NCBI GenBank assembly: GCA_018817385.1
Contig: JAHIUA010000005.1
Coordinates: forward strand, 141,355-205,354
Direction: 5' to 3'
DNA: 64,000 bases
DNA from: Pseudomonadota bacterium
GTDB taxonomy: Bacteria; Desulfobacterota; Desulfobulbia; Desulfobulbales; Desulfocapsaceae
A program made the translations under genes and the position numbers. How positions within the stretch are numbered: the first letter of the stretch is position 1; each line of letters starts with the position of its first letter. The notes beneath the pieces are model-generated. The model had not been told where the DNA came from and made no database searches. It was given only the letters and a program-made list of their open reading frames with translations. Of this stretch, positions 1 through 8,901 are shown piece after piece.

Positions 1-517
1 GTCGTGCACCCTGGAGAACAATGTCACTGTATTCCAGGGCCACATCAACGGCGTGGTAGAGGCCATAGCCGGTGGCGCCGATTTCATCAAGGGGAATACC
101 TCCAATCTCACGAGGCAGACCGACAGCCCGTTGAATTTCATCATGGACCCAGGCCATGCATTGTTCGTCGGTGCCCATATCAGGTCCAGGAATGTATGCT
201 GTTTCATTGCGGATGGAACAGGCAAACGCACGGATCAATCGTTCTTTTTCCTCAGTGGAAATCCGGGGATCGGCATTGATAACAGCTTTTCCCCCTCCAT
301 GGCGCAGGCCTGCAGCTGCATTTTTCAAGGTCATGGCCCTGGCCAGCCTTACCGCTTCGAGGACGGTAACATCAGGTGCTATGCGGATTCCACCAATGGA
401 TGGGCCAACAGCGACATTGTCAATAACGAGAATGGCCTTCAGGCCGGTAACGGGTTCGTAAATATGGATGATTTTAAAAGGACCAAGTTCATTAGACATG
501 TCAAAAAGATCCTTCAT
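1..517 (-). CDS. Glu/Leu/Phe/Val dehydrogenase, N-terminal part (runs off the left edge)
   Basis: This frame stays open from the window edge to an ATG at 517, so about 172 N-terminal residues are visible. They match the dimerisation and substrate-binding domain of the Glu/Leu/Phe/Val dehydrogenases: GLKAILVIDN near the start, GPSIGGIRIAP, LRHGGGKAVI with the conserved Gly-rich lysine segment, and IPGPDMGTDEQCM. These enzymes oxidatively deaminate an amino acid with NAD(P). The short N-terminus is more like leucine/valine dehydrogenase than classical GdhA, but the NAD-binding domain lies outside the window, so substrate cannot be decided. I chose the ATG at 517 because GGAG stands about 6 bases before it; the in-frame ATG at 499 is a possible alternative. 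The gene is divergent from the Lon-like protease. Confidence 0.85.
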   Translation of the reverse strand, partial: MKDLFDMSNELGPFKIIHIYEPVTGLKAILVIDNVAVGPSIGGIRIAPDVTVLEAVRLARAMTLKNAAAGLRHGGGKAVINADPRISTEEKERLIRAFACSIRNETAYIPGPDMGTDEQCMAWVHDEIQRAVGLPREIGGIPLDEIGATGYGLYHAVDVALEYSDIVLQGAR

Positions 518-752
518 GCAATGCTCCAATGGTCAGGCAGGGATAAGACTCTAAGTTATTCTCTTATATTATATAGTAGCACTGCCTCCCGGGTCAAGGA
601 GATAAAAAATGAATACCAGTCAGCTGTCGCGATGTAGATTGTCTCTTTTCTTTCTGAGATTCAGTATGATAACATGATAACAAAAAAAGAATATTGTTCA
701 TCTTCAAACACCCATCAAATGCTCCCGTATGGAGAATAACCTAAGGAGAGAC

Positions 753-3161
753 ATGACTATTCGCTTACTGAGTTCACAACAGGCATATCACCATTGCAAT
801 TCAGAAGATTTCACCTTCGAAACGACTGCAGAGGTTGATGGCTTTACTCAATTTATTGGCCAGGAACGTGCCTTGGAGGCAGTGGAATTCGGGATAGGTA
901 TTCGCCACCAGGGGTTCAACCTTTTTGTTCTGGGACCGGAAGGTTCTGGTAGACATTCAGTTGTCCAGTCCTTTATCAATGAAAAGGCTGTCTCGGAAGA
1001 AACTCCCACGGATTGGTGCTATGTCCAGAATTTTAAACACGCTCATCGTCCCCTGGCCCTGGAGTTTGAAGCGGGAAAGGGGTCTGTTTTTCAGCAGGAA
1101 ATGCATGATCTCATTGCCATGCTCAAAACCGCCATTCCGACAGTAATCGAGGGAGAGGATTATCAAGCGCGGAAGTTTGCAATCCAGGAGAGTCTGCAGC
1201 AGGAAATAGACTCCCTTTATCATGGGGTGGAAGAAAGGGCCAAAGAGGAAGGAATTGCCGTTATCAAGACCGAGCAGGGAATATTGTTCACGGCAAGAGA
1301 TAAAGAAAAAAATCCGATGAACAGCCAGGCCTTCATGGCCCTGGCGAAAGAAGAACGGGAACGATTTGAAAATCTTATCGAGAAGTATCAGCTGGAATTG
1401 CAGCAGGCAATCAATCAGGTGAGTATCCTGAAACGTGAGGCTGAGAAGCAGGGACAGAAGCTGAAAAAAGAGACGGCACGTCTGACGGCATTTAACCTCA
1501 TTAATAATTTATATCTGAAATATAAGGAGAATGAACTCGTTATTTCATATTTAAAAAGTGTGGAAGAAGAGATTACGGAAAGTGTAGACGATTTTCTTCA
1601 TGTTCATGAACCAGATAAAATAAACCCTTTGATGGGGATGTTGAGTCCTGCCGCGACCTTTCATCAATACGAAGTCAATGTCCTGGTCAGCCATGAACAA
1701 CAGGGAGCACCGGTGGTCTATGAAGATCTTCCGACCTATCAAAATCTCCACGGCAGGATAGAACATCATGCAAAGATGGGTGTGTTGAGTACTCATTTTA
1801 CTTTGATTAAGAAAGGATCATTGCATGAGGCAAATGGTGGCTATTTGATTATTGATGCAGGTCGACTCTTGAGACAGCCTTTTGCCTATGAGGGGTTAAA
1901 GCGGACATTGAGATCGCAGAAGATCAGGATAGAACCGGTGGAAAGGCTTTTGGGCCTTATGTCAACGGTTACTCTGGAACCGGAACCGATTTCTCTGCAG
2001 ACGAAGGTAGTGCTTATTGGCGATCCCATGCTCTACTATCTGCTCAATGCCTATGATCCAGAGTTTCAATCGCTCTTTAAGGTTCAGGCTGATTTTGAAC
2101 ATACGATGGTGTGGAATGTGGAAAATCAGCAACTCTACGCCTCCCTGTTAGCCAATCTTACCAGTAAGAAAGGACTCCTTCCTCTACATTGTCAAGCTGT
2201 GGCAAGGGTTATCGAGCAGGCGGCACGGGAAGCCAGTGACCGAGAAAAATTGTCTCTCCACCTCAGCGGAGTTGTGGATATTCTCCAGGAGGCGGACTAT
2301 TTAGCGCGCAAAGATGAAAATGAGTATATCGGAGCTGAGGTAATTGAAGCAGTGATTACTCGGGCAAAAAAGAGGGGGGAACGGGTAAAAGACAGGATAC
2401 AGGAGAGTATCCACGAAGGTATCCGTCGTATAGAGACCTCTGGAACGAAGGTCGGGCAAATTAACGGACTTTCCGTAATGGAACTTGGTAATAGTCTCTT
2501 CGGTATGCCCACCAAGATTACTGCCCAGACTCGACCGGGAGGCGGCAAGCTTATTGACATCGAAAGAGAGGTTAAACTCGGCGGTGCCCTCCATTCAAAA
2601 GGAGTATTGATCCTGGAGGCCTATCTCAGTGCCTGTTATGTCCGTACTATTCCCCTGAGTCTTCGTGCCAGCCTGGTATTCGAACAATCTTACGGTGGTG
2701 TCGACGGTGACAGTGCCTCTTGTGCCGAACTCTGTGCTCTGCTCTCTTCATTGGCAGAAGCCCCCATCAAACAGAATCTGGCCATAACCGGTTCCATCAG
2801 CCAACATGGTGAAGTTCAGGCCATTGGTGGGGTAAATGAGAAAATCGAAGGCTTTTTTGATATCTGTCACCATCGTGGCTTAAATGGTGAGCAGGGAGTG
2901 ATTATACCTGCAGCAAACATAAGGCATCTGATGTTGAAAAAATCGGTTCGTGACGCAATTGAGGCCAAACAGTTCCATCTCTATGGTGTTGACACCGTAG
3001 ATGATGCCCTTGAACTGCTTACCGGATTGCAGGCAGGAAGAAGAGGGGAAGAAGGTGTTTTTGCAAAGGATTCATTCAATGGCCTGGTTGAGGAGCGATT
3101 GTATTCTTTTGCCCGTGATCTTCAGGCCTTTAAACACGAAGATGAGGAAGAAGAGAAATAA
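753..3161 (+). CDS. Lon-like ATP-dependent protease (AAA_32/LonC-type)
   Basis: An 802-residue protein of the Lon-related family with an N-terminal P-loop and a C-terminal Lon protease domain but no LAN substrate-binding domain. The P-loop GPEGSGRHS is at about residues 61-69, followed by a long charged helical region (roughly 170-290) likely to form coiled coil. The peptidase dyad is visible: Ser654 in DGDSAS and Lys697 in GGVNEKIEGFF. Known relatives are cytoplasmic serine proteases, some with weak or no ATPase activity. The start at 753 is preferred over an upstream in-frame ATG at 729 because AAGGAG lies 5 bases before it. It stands alone between the divergent dehydrogenase and a repeat element. 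The family call is firm; its substrates are unknown. Confidence 0.92.
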   Translation: MTIRLLSSQQAYHHCNSEDFTFETTAEVDGFTQFIGQERALEAVEFGIGIRHQGFNLFVLGPEGSGRHSVVQSFINEKAVSEETPTDWCYVQNFKHAHRPLALEFEAGKGSVFQQEMHDLIAMLKTAIPTVIEGEDYQARKFAIQESLQQEIDSLYHGVEERAKEEGIAVIKTEQGILFTARDKEKNPMNSQAFMALAKEERERFENLIEKYQLELQQAINQVSILKREAEKQGQKLKKETARLTAFNLINNLYLKYKENELVISYLKSVEEEITESVDDFLHVHEPDKINPLMGMLSPAATFHQYEVNVLVSHEQQGAPVVYEDLPTYQNLHGRIEHHAKMGVLSTHFTLIKKGSLHEANGGYLIIDAGRLLRQPFAYEGLKRTLRSQKIRIEPVERLLGLMSTVTLEPEPISLQTKVVLIGDPMLYYLLNAYDPEFQSLFKVQADFEHTMVWNVENQQLYASLLANLTSKKGLLPLHCQAVARVIEQAAREASDREKLSLHLSGVVDILQEADYLARKDENEYIGAEVIEAVITRAKKRGERVKDRIQESIHEGIRRIETSGTKVGQINGLSVMELGNSLFGMPTKITAQTRPGGGKLIDIEREVKLGGALHSKGVLILEAYLSACYVRTIPLSLRASLVFEQSYGGVDGDSASCAELCALLSSLAEAPIKQNLAITGSISQHGEVQAIGGVNEKIEGFFDICHHRGLNGEQGVIIPAANIRHLMLKKSVRDAIEAKQFHLYGVDTVDDALELLTGLQAGRRGEEGVFAKDSFNGLVEERLYSFARDLQAFKHEDEEEEK

Positions 3162-3191
3162 GGGATGAGAGGTATCTGAAAATGAGCTCTC

Positions 3192-3335
3192 TTGGAGCGT
3201 ATCCGAGATAAGACATTTTGTCCAAAATCGAGGAATTTCCAAAAAAAAAAGCAGTTATGGGACTAATATTGCGAGCAATATATTTTTGAAATAACCAAGA
3301 GCTTGGGAAAAAGGCCATTTTCGGACAAGCTCTTA
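3192..3335 (+). repeat. 144-bp palindromic (MITE-like) repeat, copy A
   Basis: The left end GGAGCGTATCCGAG is an imperfect inverted match of the right end (CGGACAAGCTCTTA). The interior also matches, in reverse complement, the element at 53098-53242, including AAATCGAGGAATTTCC, an ATATTGCGAGCA core and a poly-A/T stretch. Neither copy codes for protein. Size and ends suggest a non-autonomous mobile or structured intergenic repeat; no transposase is present. Confidence 0.65.
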
Positions 3336-3730
3336 GGATCTGTAGACAAAAAAAGAGTTCGAAATCCCAAAATCTTACTCAGGCAATCTGAATGGAGCGC
3401 CCCATCAGAAGTTCCGCACCTGTATCCCAAAGAACTCACCGACATTACGAGGCAAGTGTCTGTGGGTGCCTAAGCAATGGAGAAGGATATAAAGGGAAGG
3501 GGAAATTGGGAACTCTTGAGTCTGCAAGAAACAGTGAGGGCAAGCTAGTCGCAGGTTCTGAGGAAGGTGTTCAACCAGATAGAGAAGGCAAGCCTGCTCT
3601 TAATTGTTCTTCATAGAGAAAAGGGTTAGTAATGAGAAAGAGTGTCGGGTTCCGAGGGTGCGGGGAGAGAATACTTGCGGGAAACTTTGATTATTCAAAT
3701 AAGCAAAGTAAGGATACCGTCATGACGATA
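3336..3730. other. Intergenic stretch without a recognised gene
   Basis: After the repeat come about 400 bases with no gene I can support. A 74-codon frame at 3392-3616 has a low-complexity Gly/Ser/Glu/Lys-rich composition, no convincing ribosome binding site and no recognisable domain. It may be a non-coding remnant of something mobile, but nothing visible proves it. Confidence 0.4.
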
Positions 3731-4378
3731 TCATCGTTTGTGCTGAAGAGCTCTTCGTTTTCGTTTTTGTAGCAGGTCGATATAGTAAGCGTTTACTTTG
3801 CCGATGAGGTTATGTGTTTCCTGATAGGGGGCAGGGCGTCCTTCTTTGAGTATGAGAAGATTTTCCCCGGCATTCCAGGCAGAGAGGACCAGTTCTAATT
3901 GTCCGTTAAACCTGTAATTGTATTTTGATATGAGATAACAGGTGAGAAGGATGTTAATTGCAGGATCAAAGAGATCTTCTTCCTGAAGGTGAGCAAGGGT
4001 TTCCCGGCTGACATGATTAAAGGTGAATTGCGAAGAGGAGAGTTCTTTGGCGGCCTGTTTTCCTGTGGTGTAGATGATTTGACATAAGCCAAGAGCACCC
4101 TTTGTCGATACAGCCTGAGGATCGGCACTTGATTCAGCCAGAATTAAGGCCCTGATAAAGTCAGGGCTGACTTTATGTTGTGGCCGGAAAAAAGTAAATT
4201 GAGAGTAGTAATGAATAAGACGATTGTAAGGGGCTAAGCGCTTGAGTGACTGGAGCGAGACTTCCTTGTCTTTGTATTTATCAAGGGCGTACTGTAATGG
4301 TACAGCAGCACTTTTCCCCGAGAATAGAAGGCAGCCACAACAAAGGAGTATTACACTTAAAAAGAGATGTCGGAGCAT
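3731..4378 (-). CDS. Lytic transglycosylase (SLT domain), exported
   Basis: A 215-residue exported protein with a hydrophobic N-terminal signal (about residues 1-24) and a soluble-lytic-transglycosylase domain. The family signature is visible: Glu82 in LILAESSADP is the predicted catalytic acid, followed by AVSTKGALGLCQI, and NPAINILLTCYLISK-type and SAWNAGE motifs appear further on. Members cleave the MurNAc-GlcNAc bond of peptidoglycan to give 1,6-anhydro ends. The signal region contains CCGC, so a lipoprotein form is possible but there is no clean lipobox. It is followed (downstream on this strand) by the 3336-3730 gap and is transcribed alone. Confidence 0.85.
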   Translation of the reverse strand: MLRHLFLSVILLCCGCLLFSGKSAAVPLQYALDKYKDKEVSLQSLKRLAPYNRLIHYYSQFTFFRPQHKVSPDFIRALILAESSADPQAVSTKGALGLCQIIYTTGKQAAKELSSSQFTFNHVSRETLAHLQEEDLFDPAINILLTCYLISKYNYRFNGQLELVLSAWNAGENLLILKEGRPAPYQETHNLIGKVNAYYIDLLQKRKRRALQHKR

Positions 4379-4688
4379 ATCAATGCCTTACGAGTAATTT
4401 TTTTGTATTGTTTTGAAATACCATTTTAAAACAATAGAGCTACTAGCGTTACTACCGACTGGTAAGGCACCTCCATTTCTCAGGGGATATTGAAAAGAGT
4501 CAGTGAGTGCCTGCCTGCACTAGGCTATTTTACACTAACTTCTCGATACTCGCAAAATCTAATTTATGGAATACAAAACAAAAGCATCTTTACTTCACAC
4601 CTCACCGTATTTTGAGTAATCCTTGAGACCAGGCAAGCGAGTCTGGGAGAACCTGAAGTAACTCATTTTTGGAGAGGGGGCAGGCAGT
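4379..4688. other. Intergenic region between apeB and the transglycosylase gene
   Basis: No gene is seen. An 8-bp inverted repeat, TGCCTTAC at 4384-4391 and GTAAGGCA at 4462-4469, brackets an AT-rich stretch just upstream of the transglycosylase start; its role is unknown. Confidence 0.4.
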
Positions 4689-5999
4689 TTACTCCTCATA
4701 GCTTGGAAGTTGGGGACGGGTATAAAATCGGGCAACGGTTTTGAAAAGCAGATAGGGATCTTTACTTCCAGTAATTTCACGGATGGAATGCATGGCAAGG
4801 CTTGGAATTCCAACATCTACCGTCTGCACTCCCAGGTCAGTGGCAGTAATGGGTCCGATGGTACTGCCGCAGGCCATATCATTTTTCATGACAAATTCCT
4901 GGGGAGTAACTCCGACCTCCCCGGCCACTGTCTTGTACAGGGCAGCCGAGCGACCGGTTGTCGCATAGCGTTGATTGGCGTTGTATTTGATTACCGGCCC
5001 ATGGTTCAGCAGAGGGAGGTGCTGAGGATCATGTTTTTCGACAAAATTGGGATGCACTCCGTGGGCATTATCCAGGGAGATCAAAAAAGAACGGTCTAGG
5101 ATTGTTTGGCGGCATGGGGTGTCTGGCAGCAATCGTTCCAGGGTGGTGCGGAGGAAGTTCCCGTGGGCTCCGGCCATGCTGGAAGAGCCGATTTCCTCAT
5201 GGTTACTGCACAGGAGAAGACAATTGTCAGAGAGATTGTCTTGAAGAAGGGCCTGGGCTCCGACAAAACAGCTGACCAGATTGTCGAGGCGGCTGGCTGA
5301 TATAAATTCATTTTTCATGCCGAGTAACGTTGGCGGTTGGGTATCGTAGCAGAATAGATCAAAGCCCAGTATTGTCCGGAACGAGAGGTCTGGATATTGT
5401 TTTTTGAGCTGTTGCTGGATGAGAATGGCAAAGGAAGGAACATCATTGTCAAGAGGCTGGCTGAAGAGGGGGGAGAGATCCTTCTGCTTGTCGATTTTAT
5501 GTTCTTCGTTTGCATTTCTATCGAGGTGAATGGCAAGGCTGGGGATAGTGACAACCGGTCTCTGGAAATCCAAAAGTCGAATTTTGATGGTGTCATTTTC
5601 GTCAATAATTGTGACACGGCCTCCTATTCCGAGATCGCGATCGAACCAGGTGGAGAGCAGGGGGCCTCCATACACCTCGACGCCGAGTTGCATATATGAG
5701 TTGCCACTCCTTTCCGGAAGCGGTTTGATCTGCAGGGCCGGGCTATCTGTATGTGCTCCTGTCATTCTCCATGGCGTGCAGTCGCCAGGCTTGGCAGCCA
5801 TCCGGAAGCCAAGAAGAGAGCCGTTGTCTCGAATACAGTAATATCCCTTGCCAGATTCTGTCGTCCAGATTGCTCTTTCCCGGAGACGCTGGAAACCAGC
5901 CTGGTGAAACTGATCGCCAAGATATTCAGCAGCATGGAAGGGGGTCGAAGAGTGATGGAGAAAATCAAAAAGCTGTTTGTTGAATTGTTCCTGTTGCAT
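4689..5999 (-). CDS. apeB: M18 family aminopeptidase (aspartyl aminopeptidase-like)
   Basis: A full-length 436-residue M18 metallo-aminopeptidase. Signature motifs in order: GAHTDSP (His83 and Asp85, metal ligand and neighbour), TWFDRDLG, SRLDNL, CSNHEEIGS (catalytic Glu and metal Glu), SLDNAHGVHPN and a C-terminal IPSLAMHSIRE with the last metal His. Family members form cytosolic tetrahedral dodecamers with two zinc ions per subunit that remove N-terminal, often acidic, residues from peptides. No obvious Shine-Dalgarno sequence precedes the ATG. The next gene upstream on this strand (6044-6814) is about 45 bases away, so the two could be co-transcribed. Confidence 0.95.
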   Translation of the reverse strand: MQQEQFNKQLFDFLHHSSTPFHAAEYLGDQFHQAGFQRLRERAIWTTESGKGYYCIRDNGSLLGFRMAAKPGDCTPWRMTGAHTDSPALQIKPLPERSGNSYMQLGVEVYGGPLLSTWFDRDLGIGGRVTIIDENDTIKIRLLDFQRPVVTIPSLAIHLDRNANEEHKIDKQKDLSPLFSQPLDNDVPSFAILIQQQLKKQYPDLSFRTILGFDLFCYDTQPPTLLGMKNEFISASRLDNLVSCFVGAQALLQDNLSDNCLLLCSNHEEIGSSSMAGAHGNFLRTTLERLLPDTPCRQTILDRSFLISLDNAHGVHPNFVEKHDPQHLPLLNHGPVIKYNANQRYATTGRSAALYKTVAGEVGVTPQEFVMKNDMACGSTIGPITATDLGVQTVDVGIPSLAMHSIREITGSKDPYLLFKTVARFYTRPQLPSYEE

Positions 6000-6043
6000 T
6001 GCTTGGGGTCAAAGAAGAAGATTGGGTAGAGGGAAAAGACTTA

Positions 6044-6814
6044 TCAGGCTGCCATGTCAGCCATGGTCTGGTAAGCACTCTTCATGGCCCTGCGCGTTAT
6101 TTCGGATAGAGCCGCTGCCGGTGGCCCTTGGTCCTGACCTTTTGCAGGGGGATCATCAGAAGGTTCTGTTTTGAGACCGCTACTTTCTTGGTCGGTTTGA
6201 GAAAGAGGTTCTGGCGATGATTTTTCTTCGACGTTACTCAGAATTTCTTTCATGGCCTGGGATTCTTTGGCAGTTACCTGGGCTGCGATGCTGCGGTCGG
6301 CAGATGATGGGTTTGCAGGGGCCAGGGCAGCACGTTTTACTGTGCGCATTTTTTGGATGGTGGCCTCAGGATTACTCTCTTTGCCTGTGTCAATAGGTAC
6401 TTCACCGCCGCTTGCATAGCGTTTTCCGTCAGGTCCGGTCTGGTAAGAAAAGGAGGCCCCACCTGTTGCATATTGGCCTGCTGCAGCAAGATGGGCCTGT
6501 TCATGCGCCTTTACTTCAATGTCTCGTTTTTTTAATTCAGCAAGCTGACTCGTCTGTTCTTCTGTCAAGGCTTGCTGGTCAGTTCCTTTCTCTTCAATGG
6601 ATACCTGTTTTTCCTTTTCTTCTGTCACAGGAGTTGTTGAGGAATTGCGTGAAAGCCTTTGTCCTTCGGCAGAGAGCGTGAGGGTGTCATTGTTCTGGAA
6701 AGGTGCCGGGACAGAGCCTTGCCTGCTGACAGACTTTTGCTCATCTGAAGAGGGCTGCAAGCTCTTTATATCCGTGTAGATCTGGGTATTGTCTGATTGG
6801 ATGATGGCGGCCAT
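6044..6814 (-). CDS. SprA-related putative metalloprotease (PF12118-like)
   Basis: A 256-residue protein with a Ser/Glu/Gln-rich, probably disordered first 90 residues and a conserved core around KRDIEVKAHEQAHLAAAG, where H104-E-x-x-H108 is an HExxH-like zinc motif. This is followed by GGASFSYQTGPDGKRYA and VPIDTGKE. This arrangement is that of the SprA-related family annotated as putative metalloproteases. The biochemical activity of the family is not established, to my knowledge. The C-terminus is again low complexity (Asp/Gln/Pro) ending in a short helix. No signal peptide is seen. It may share a transcript with apeB downstream. Confidence 0.75.
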   Translation of the reverse strand: MAAIIQSDNTQIYTDIKSLQPSSDEQKSVSRQGSVPAPFQNNDTLTLSAEGQRLSRNSSTTPVTEEKEKQVSIEEKGTDQQALTEEQTSQLAELKKRDIEVKAHEQAHLAAAGQYATGGASFSYQTGPDGKRYASGGEVPIDTGKESNPEATIQKMRTVKRAALAPANPSSADRSIAAQVTAKESQAMKEILSNVEEKSSPEPLSQTDQESSGLKTEPSDDPPAKGQDQGPPAAALSEITRRAMKSAYQTMADMAA

Positions 6815-7076
6815 AATCTCAATAGAGAGGTGGAAAATTCCAAGGCGTTAAACGCGATCGGTTTACTTTTCTGAAAAAAATAAAATATTGTTTTAAAGTC
6901 ATCAATTCCCGCGAAGATACGCGTATTTTTCCAGGGTGACTGAAAACATTCTATTGAGTTTCAACTATAATATTTTATTATACTAATGATAATCGGAAAA
7001 ATCAAATCAAGCTTGGAGAGGTCTCTTGTAACGGGTTCCATCTGGATAGTTCTCTTAACGATTGGGGATAGAAAAA

Positions 7077-7769
7077 ATGTTTAATGCAGAACAATTATTG
7101 GGAAAAGTGTTGTCGAGTGCCATGGGAAGGACTGGCAAAAAGAGAAAAAAAAGAGATTTGTTTGACTCAATGGGGACCCAACTCCTCTCGGGGAAAGGGC
7201 TTCTGACGGCAATTGGTCTCGGAGTCGGTGCCTATGAGATTCTAAAATCTAAACAGACACCATCCCGGCAGACAGCTGGAGCTAAGATTCCAGCTGTTGC
7301 TGATCATTCTCAGAGTTCGACTCCTGTCTTTCCGTCGCCTGGAAAAGCTGGACCTCCGCCTTTACCTGTGTCAGGAAAGAGCCTCAGCAAAGGAGAAACC
7401 CTGCCCTTTCCCGGGGGAGAACAGGCTCTGGCCCTGCGATTTATACAGATCATGGTTGCTTCAGCATATGCAGATGGCAGGATGGATGAGTTCGAAGAAA
7501 AACGGATTTTCGAGCGGATGCAGGAGCAGGGGCTCAGTCGGGAAGAAAAAAACTATATCTTTGCCGAGCTTCATTCTCCCAAGGGTGTTGAAGCCCTGGC
7601 TGAAGGTCTTTCTGATCCACAGCTTGCGCAAATGGCGTATACTCTTGCTGCTTCTACAGTTGTCGTCGATTCTGATATGGAACTGGAATGGTTGAACAGG
7701 CTGGCCGCATCACTGTCTATCAGTTCTACCATGCAGAGATTTATTGAGGAACAGCTGGCTGGTGAGTGA
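7077..7769 (+). CDS. DUF533 / TerB-like protein
   Basis: A 230-residue protein of the DUF533 family (YebE of E. coli is a member). It has a basic segment GRTGKKRKKRD, a short hydrophobic helix GLLTAIGLGVGAYEIL, a Pro/Ser-rich linker (about residues 65-115) and an all-helical TerB-like C-terminal half with SAYADGRMDEFEEKRI, an acidic site typical of TerB-like metal-binding folds. Function is unknown; TerB folds are linked to stress responses and to the inner membrane. ATG 7077 is chosen over an in-frame TTG at 7062 because GGGGA sits 8 bases before it. It is monocistronic. Confidence 0.75.
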   Translation: MFNAEQLLGKVLSSAMGRTGKKRKKRDLFDSMGTQLLSGKGLLTAIGLGVGAYEILKSKQTPSRQTAGAKIPAVADHSQSSTPVFPSPGKAGPPPLPVSGKSLSKGETLPFPGGEQALALRFIQIMVASAYADGRMDEFEEKRIFERMQEQGLSREEKNYIFAELHSPKGVEALAEGLSDPQLAQMAYTLAASTVVVDSDMELEWLNRLAASLSISSTMQRFIEEQLAGE

Positions 7770-7836
7770 AGTGGAACCTTGCAGGGTTCCTGTGTCCTGA
7801 GGAGGATTCCTGGGTGGAATCCTCCTGCCACATTTT

Positions 7837-8844
7837 TTATTTCTGGAACAGGCTCCCCAGCCCTCCCAGGACAGACCCCTCTCCTTGTGTGGAAAATCCT
7901 GCATTGTTTTGCGGGGCTGCTGAGTGAATTTTTCCTGCCAGTCGGGAGAAGGGCAATGACTGCAGCCAGACGTGTCCTGGACCGGTCAGGGTGGCAAAAA
8001 AGAACCCTTCACCGCCGAAAATGGCAGATTTAACTCCACCGACAAATTCTATATTATAATCAACGGTCTGAGTAAGGGCGACAAGACAGCCCGTATCCAC
8101 GCGAATCGTCTCACCGGCCCTAAGTTCTTTTTCTACAATCGTTCCCCCGGCATGGACAAAAGTCAGACCGTCCCCTTCCAATTTCTGCATAATAAACCCC
8201 TCTCCACCAAAGAGGGCTGTGCTTATTTTTTGTTGAAAGGCAATTCCTAAAGACACGCCTTTGGCGGCACAGAGAAAGGCATCTTTCTGGCAGATAATTT
8301 TCCCGCCGTAGTTTTTTAGATCAAGGGGGATAATTTTCCCCGGATAGGGGGAGGCAAAGGCGACCGTCCCTTTGCCTTGTCCCATAAAGGTGAAGACAGT
8401 GGTAAAGAGACTTTCGCCAGTGATTAATCGTTTTCCGGCTCCAAGCATCTTATCCATAAGTCCACCCCGCTCAGAGGAGTGGCTGCCGTCGCCAAACACA
8501 GTTTCCATCTGGATGGCGTCAGACATGTACATCATTGCCCCCGCCTCGGCCACTGCACTTTCCTGGGGGTCCAGTTCTATTTCTACAAACTGCATTTCAT
8601 TGCCGAATATTGTATAATCGATCTCGTGCGCATGGATACCTGATGACCCAGGTGGGGGAGGGGCCATGCCAGTGGCGGAATTTTGCAATTCGGGAATCTG
8701 GGCAATTGGGGTCCAGTCTCTAAATCCATCTCTCCAGACCAAGGTCTCAAGGCTATATTGGCCGGACTTAAATGCCTGCTGGACCTGTAGTTGATCAAAA
8801 GGACCTTGTTGCTGACCATTCACGACGACATACCAGGAATGCAT
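7837..8844 (-). CDS. GYF_2 domain fused to an AIM24/TIGR00266 domain
   Basis: A 335-residue two-domain protein. Residues 1-60 form a GYF_2 domain ([17 protein letters not shown], then [12 protein letters not shown]), a fold thought to bind peptides or membranes. After a Pro-rich linker (APPPPGSSG) the rest is an AIM24/TIGR00266 beta-helix-like domain: [53 protein letters not shown] and a repeat of [18 protein letters not shown] near the end. AIM24-like proteins are widespread and of unknown function in bacteria. The start at 8844 is preceded by GGAGG at ideal spacing; the longer frame from 8862 has none. It ends just before a convergent DUF533 gene. Confidence 0.8.
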   Translation of the reverse strand: MHSWYVVVNGQQQGPFDQLQVQQAFKSGQYSLETLVWRDGFRDWTPIAQIPELQNSATGMAPPPPGSSGIHAHEIDYTIFGNEMQFVEIELDPQESAVAEAGAMMYMSDAIQMETVFGDGSHSSERGGLMDKMLGAGKRLITGESLFTTVFTFMGQGKGTVAFASPYPGKIIPLDLKNYGGKIICQKDAFLCAAKGVSLGIAFQQKISTALFGGEGFIMQKLEGDGLTFVHAGGTIVEKELRAGETIRVDTGCLVALTQTVDYNIEFVGGVKSAIFGGEGFFFATLTGPGHVWLQSLPFSRLAGKIHSAAPQNNAGFSTQGEGSVLGGLGSLFQK

Positions 8845-8901
8845 AATGTTCCTCCGCGGCAAAAAAGAGTGATTGAATAGTAAAGTGAGAGAATCGTATG
8901 C

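Noticed and set aside
53..637. A 194-codon plus-strand frame at the left end
   Set aside because: It is antisense to the partial dehydrogenase, whose family motifs are clear.
3392..3616. A 74-codon plus-strand frame that looked like a mobile-intron or transposon remnant
   Set aside because: No diagnostic motif of a reverse transcriptase, intron RNA or transposase could be identified, so no call is made.
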